Source: Streptomyces sp. HD (GTDB lineage: Bacteria > Actinomycetota > Actinomycetes > Streptomycetales > Streptomycetaceae). Taken from it: a stretch of 64,000 bases of DNA. The stretch spans positions 1 through 64,000 of the forward strand of contig NZ_JAQMYP010000035.1 of assembly GCF_028369295.1 (NCBI RefSeq), in the 5' to 3' direction. The position numbers were made by a program, and so were the translations under genes. Under the pieces are notes generated by a model, which had not been told where the DNA came from, searched no databases, and worked only from the letters and a program-made list of their open reading frames with translations. Of the stretch, positions 63,217 to 64,000 are shown in pieces; the stretch's first letter is position 1, and each line of letters begins with the position of its first letter.

Positions 63217-64000
63217 TCAGTCGCGGCAGAGCAGGGTCTGCAGCACGTTCGTCAGGACGCGGTCGGCGTCCGGCATCGCGGCGTCCGCCCGCCAGGCGAC
63301 GAAACCGTCGGGGCGTACCAGGACGGCACCGTCCTCGGCCGTGCCGTGCAGCTCCGCCCAGTCGGCGTCCCGTTCGGGGGCGAGGTCGTGATCGGGGCCC
63401 GTGCCCACGAGATAGGCCTTGACGGGGACGCCCAGGTTCAGCGAGGCCTTCTCCACGGCGGACCGCCACTTCTGCCCCCCGGACCCGGCGAGCAGCACGA
63501 AGGAACGCTCGTACAGGTCGAGCGTGGAGATCCGGGTGCCTTCCCTGGTGACCCACATGTGCGGTGCCCGGCTCCCCGGCTCGCCGCCCAGCTGGAAGGC
63601 GTCGGGGACGATCGGACGCTCCGGCGGGGCGCCCACCACGGCGTTCGACGCGTACCGGTAGCAGAGGGAGACGGTCATCAGGTCGGCCGGGTCGTTGTTG
63701 CGTCCCGCGGCGGGACTGAATCCCGGGTGCTGCTCGTCGGCCGCCTGGACGCACGCGCGTGTGCCGGTCGCGAGGGCGACGGGCCTGCGCTCGCGCTCGT
63801 AGGTGTCGAGCAGCGGCAGCCCGGCCCAGCCGCGCAGCACCGAGGCCAGCTTCCAGGCGAGGTTGTGGGCGTCCTGGATGCCGGTGTTGGAGCCGAACGC
63901 CCCGGTGGGCGGCATCTCGTGGGCCGAGTCGCCGGCCAGGAACACCCGGCCCTCGCCGTAGCTGTCCGCGACCCGCTTCGAGGCGTGCCAGGGCGCCCGG
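63217..64000 (-). CDS. FAD-dependent aromatic monooxygenase, C-terminal part (5' end beyond right edge)
   Basis: About 261 C-terminal residues are visible and the frame is open at the edge. The second FAD motif GRVFLAGDSAHEMPPTGAFG and the following NTGIQDAHNLAWKLA are diagnostic of class A polyketide hydroxylases. The C-terminal thioredoxin-like domain (FVLLAGSGGQKW ... AVLVRPDGFVAWRAD) is typical of the whiE ORFVIII/RdmE type. It likely hydroxylates the pigment aglycone. In whiE the hydroxylase is divergent upstream; here it is convergent at the far end. Confidence 0.93.
   Translation of the reverse strand, partial: RAPWHASKRVADSYGEGRVFLAGDSAHEMPPTGAFGSNTGIQDAHNLAWKLASVLRGWAGLPLLDTYERERRPVALATGTRACVQAADEQHPGFSPAAGRNNDPADLMTVSLCYRYASNAVVGAPPERPIVPDAFQLGGEPGSRAPHMWVTREGTRISTLDLYERSFVLLAGSGGQKWRSAVEKASLNLGVPVKAYLVGTGPDHDLAPERDADWAELHGTAEDGAVLVRPDGFVAWRADAAMPDADRVLTNVLQTLLCRD

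Overview
The window is high-GC actinobacterial DNA and almost certainly a Streptomyces chromosome. The evidence is strong G/C bias at third codon positions, GTG and TTG starts, and a gene order matching the S. coelicolor SCO5366-SCO5405 core block: atp operon, chitinase C, nucS, filP/scy, methylmalonyl-CoA epimerase/thiolase/meaB and absC. No tRNA, rRNA, CRISPR array or intact insertion sequence was seen.

Layout. (1) 1-10570, minus: the first ~3520 codons of a modular type I polyketide synthase (PKS), with docking helix, module KS-AT(malonyl)-DH-KR-ACP, then module KS-AT(methylmalonyl)-DH-ER-KR running off the left edge. (2) 10775-14004, plus: a small DUF1579-like protein, crotonyl-CoA carboxylase/reductase and a 3-hydroxyacyl-CoA dehydrogenase with a repeat-built N-terminus. 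The last two look like an ethylmalonyl-CoA supply pair. (3) 14396-22179: the nine-gene F1Fo-ATP synthase operon atpIBEFHAGDC, preceded by a Rex-like operator. (4) 22342-34774: DUF2550 protein, chitinase C with its paired promoter repeats, a NarL-type two-component system, small membrane proteins, cobalamin adenosyltransferase, a drug-type ABC exporter with a divergent TetR, housekeeping 3-hydroxybutyryl-CoA dehydrogenase, a STAS protein and a membrane-anchored NTPase-like protein. (5) 34874-42026: nucS, an SCO5389-family protein, an LLM flavin oxidoreductase, a zinc-finger-like protein and two tandem homologous ABC operons. (6) 42054-56513: the cytoskeletal coiled-coil proteins FilP and Scy, methylmalonyl-CoA metabolism, a PepSY protein divergent from an OmpR-type two-component system, AbsC, three tandem AIM24 paralogues, DUF3817 and a thiamine-binding protein. 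(7) 56836-64000: a spore-pigment (whiE/cur-like) type II PKS cluster with SchA/CurD protein, cupin, KSalpha, chain-length factor (CLF), ACP and two cyclases. It is followed convergently by an ACMSD-like amidohydrolase and a FAD monooxygenase cut by the right edge.

How the genes fit together. A block of primary metabolism and development genes is bracketed by two unrelated polyketide clusters. Several core genes bear on acyl-CoA and cobalamin chemistry that can feed polyketides: epimerase, meaB, thiolase, hydroxybutyryl-CoA dehydrogenase and cobalamin adenosyltransferase. The dedicated ccr/dehydrogenase pair beside the type I PKS suggests an ethylmalonyl-type unit is used by a module outside the window, because the two AT domains visible here carry malonyl and methylmalonyl signatures. 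Several intrinsic terminators with long perfect stems separate the transcription units.

The most unusual features are: a ketoreductase cassette repeated between PKS modules; a 12-bp tandem repeat encoding (SATT)n in the dehydrogenase; a Walker A Lys-to-Arg change in a membrane NTPase-like protein; a STAS protein lacking the phosphorylatable Ser; a CLF with Glu at the Cys-equivalent position; and the ACMSD-like amidohydrolase in a pigment-type cluster.
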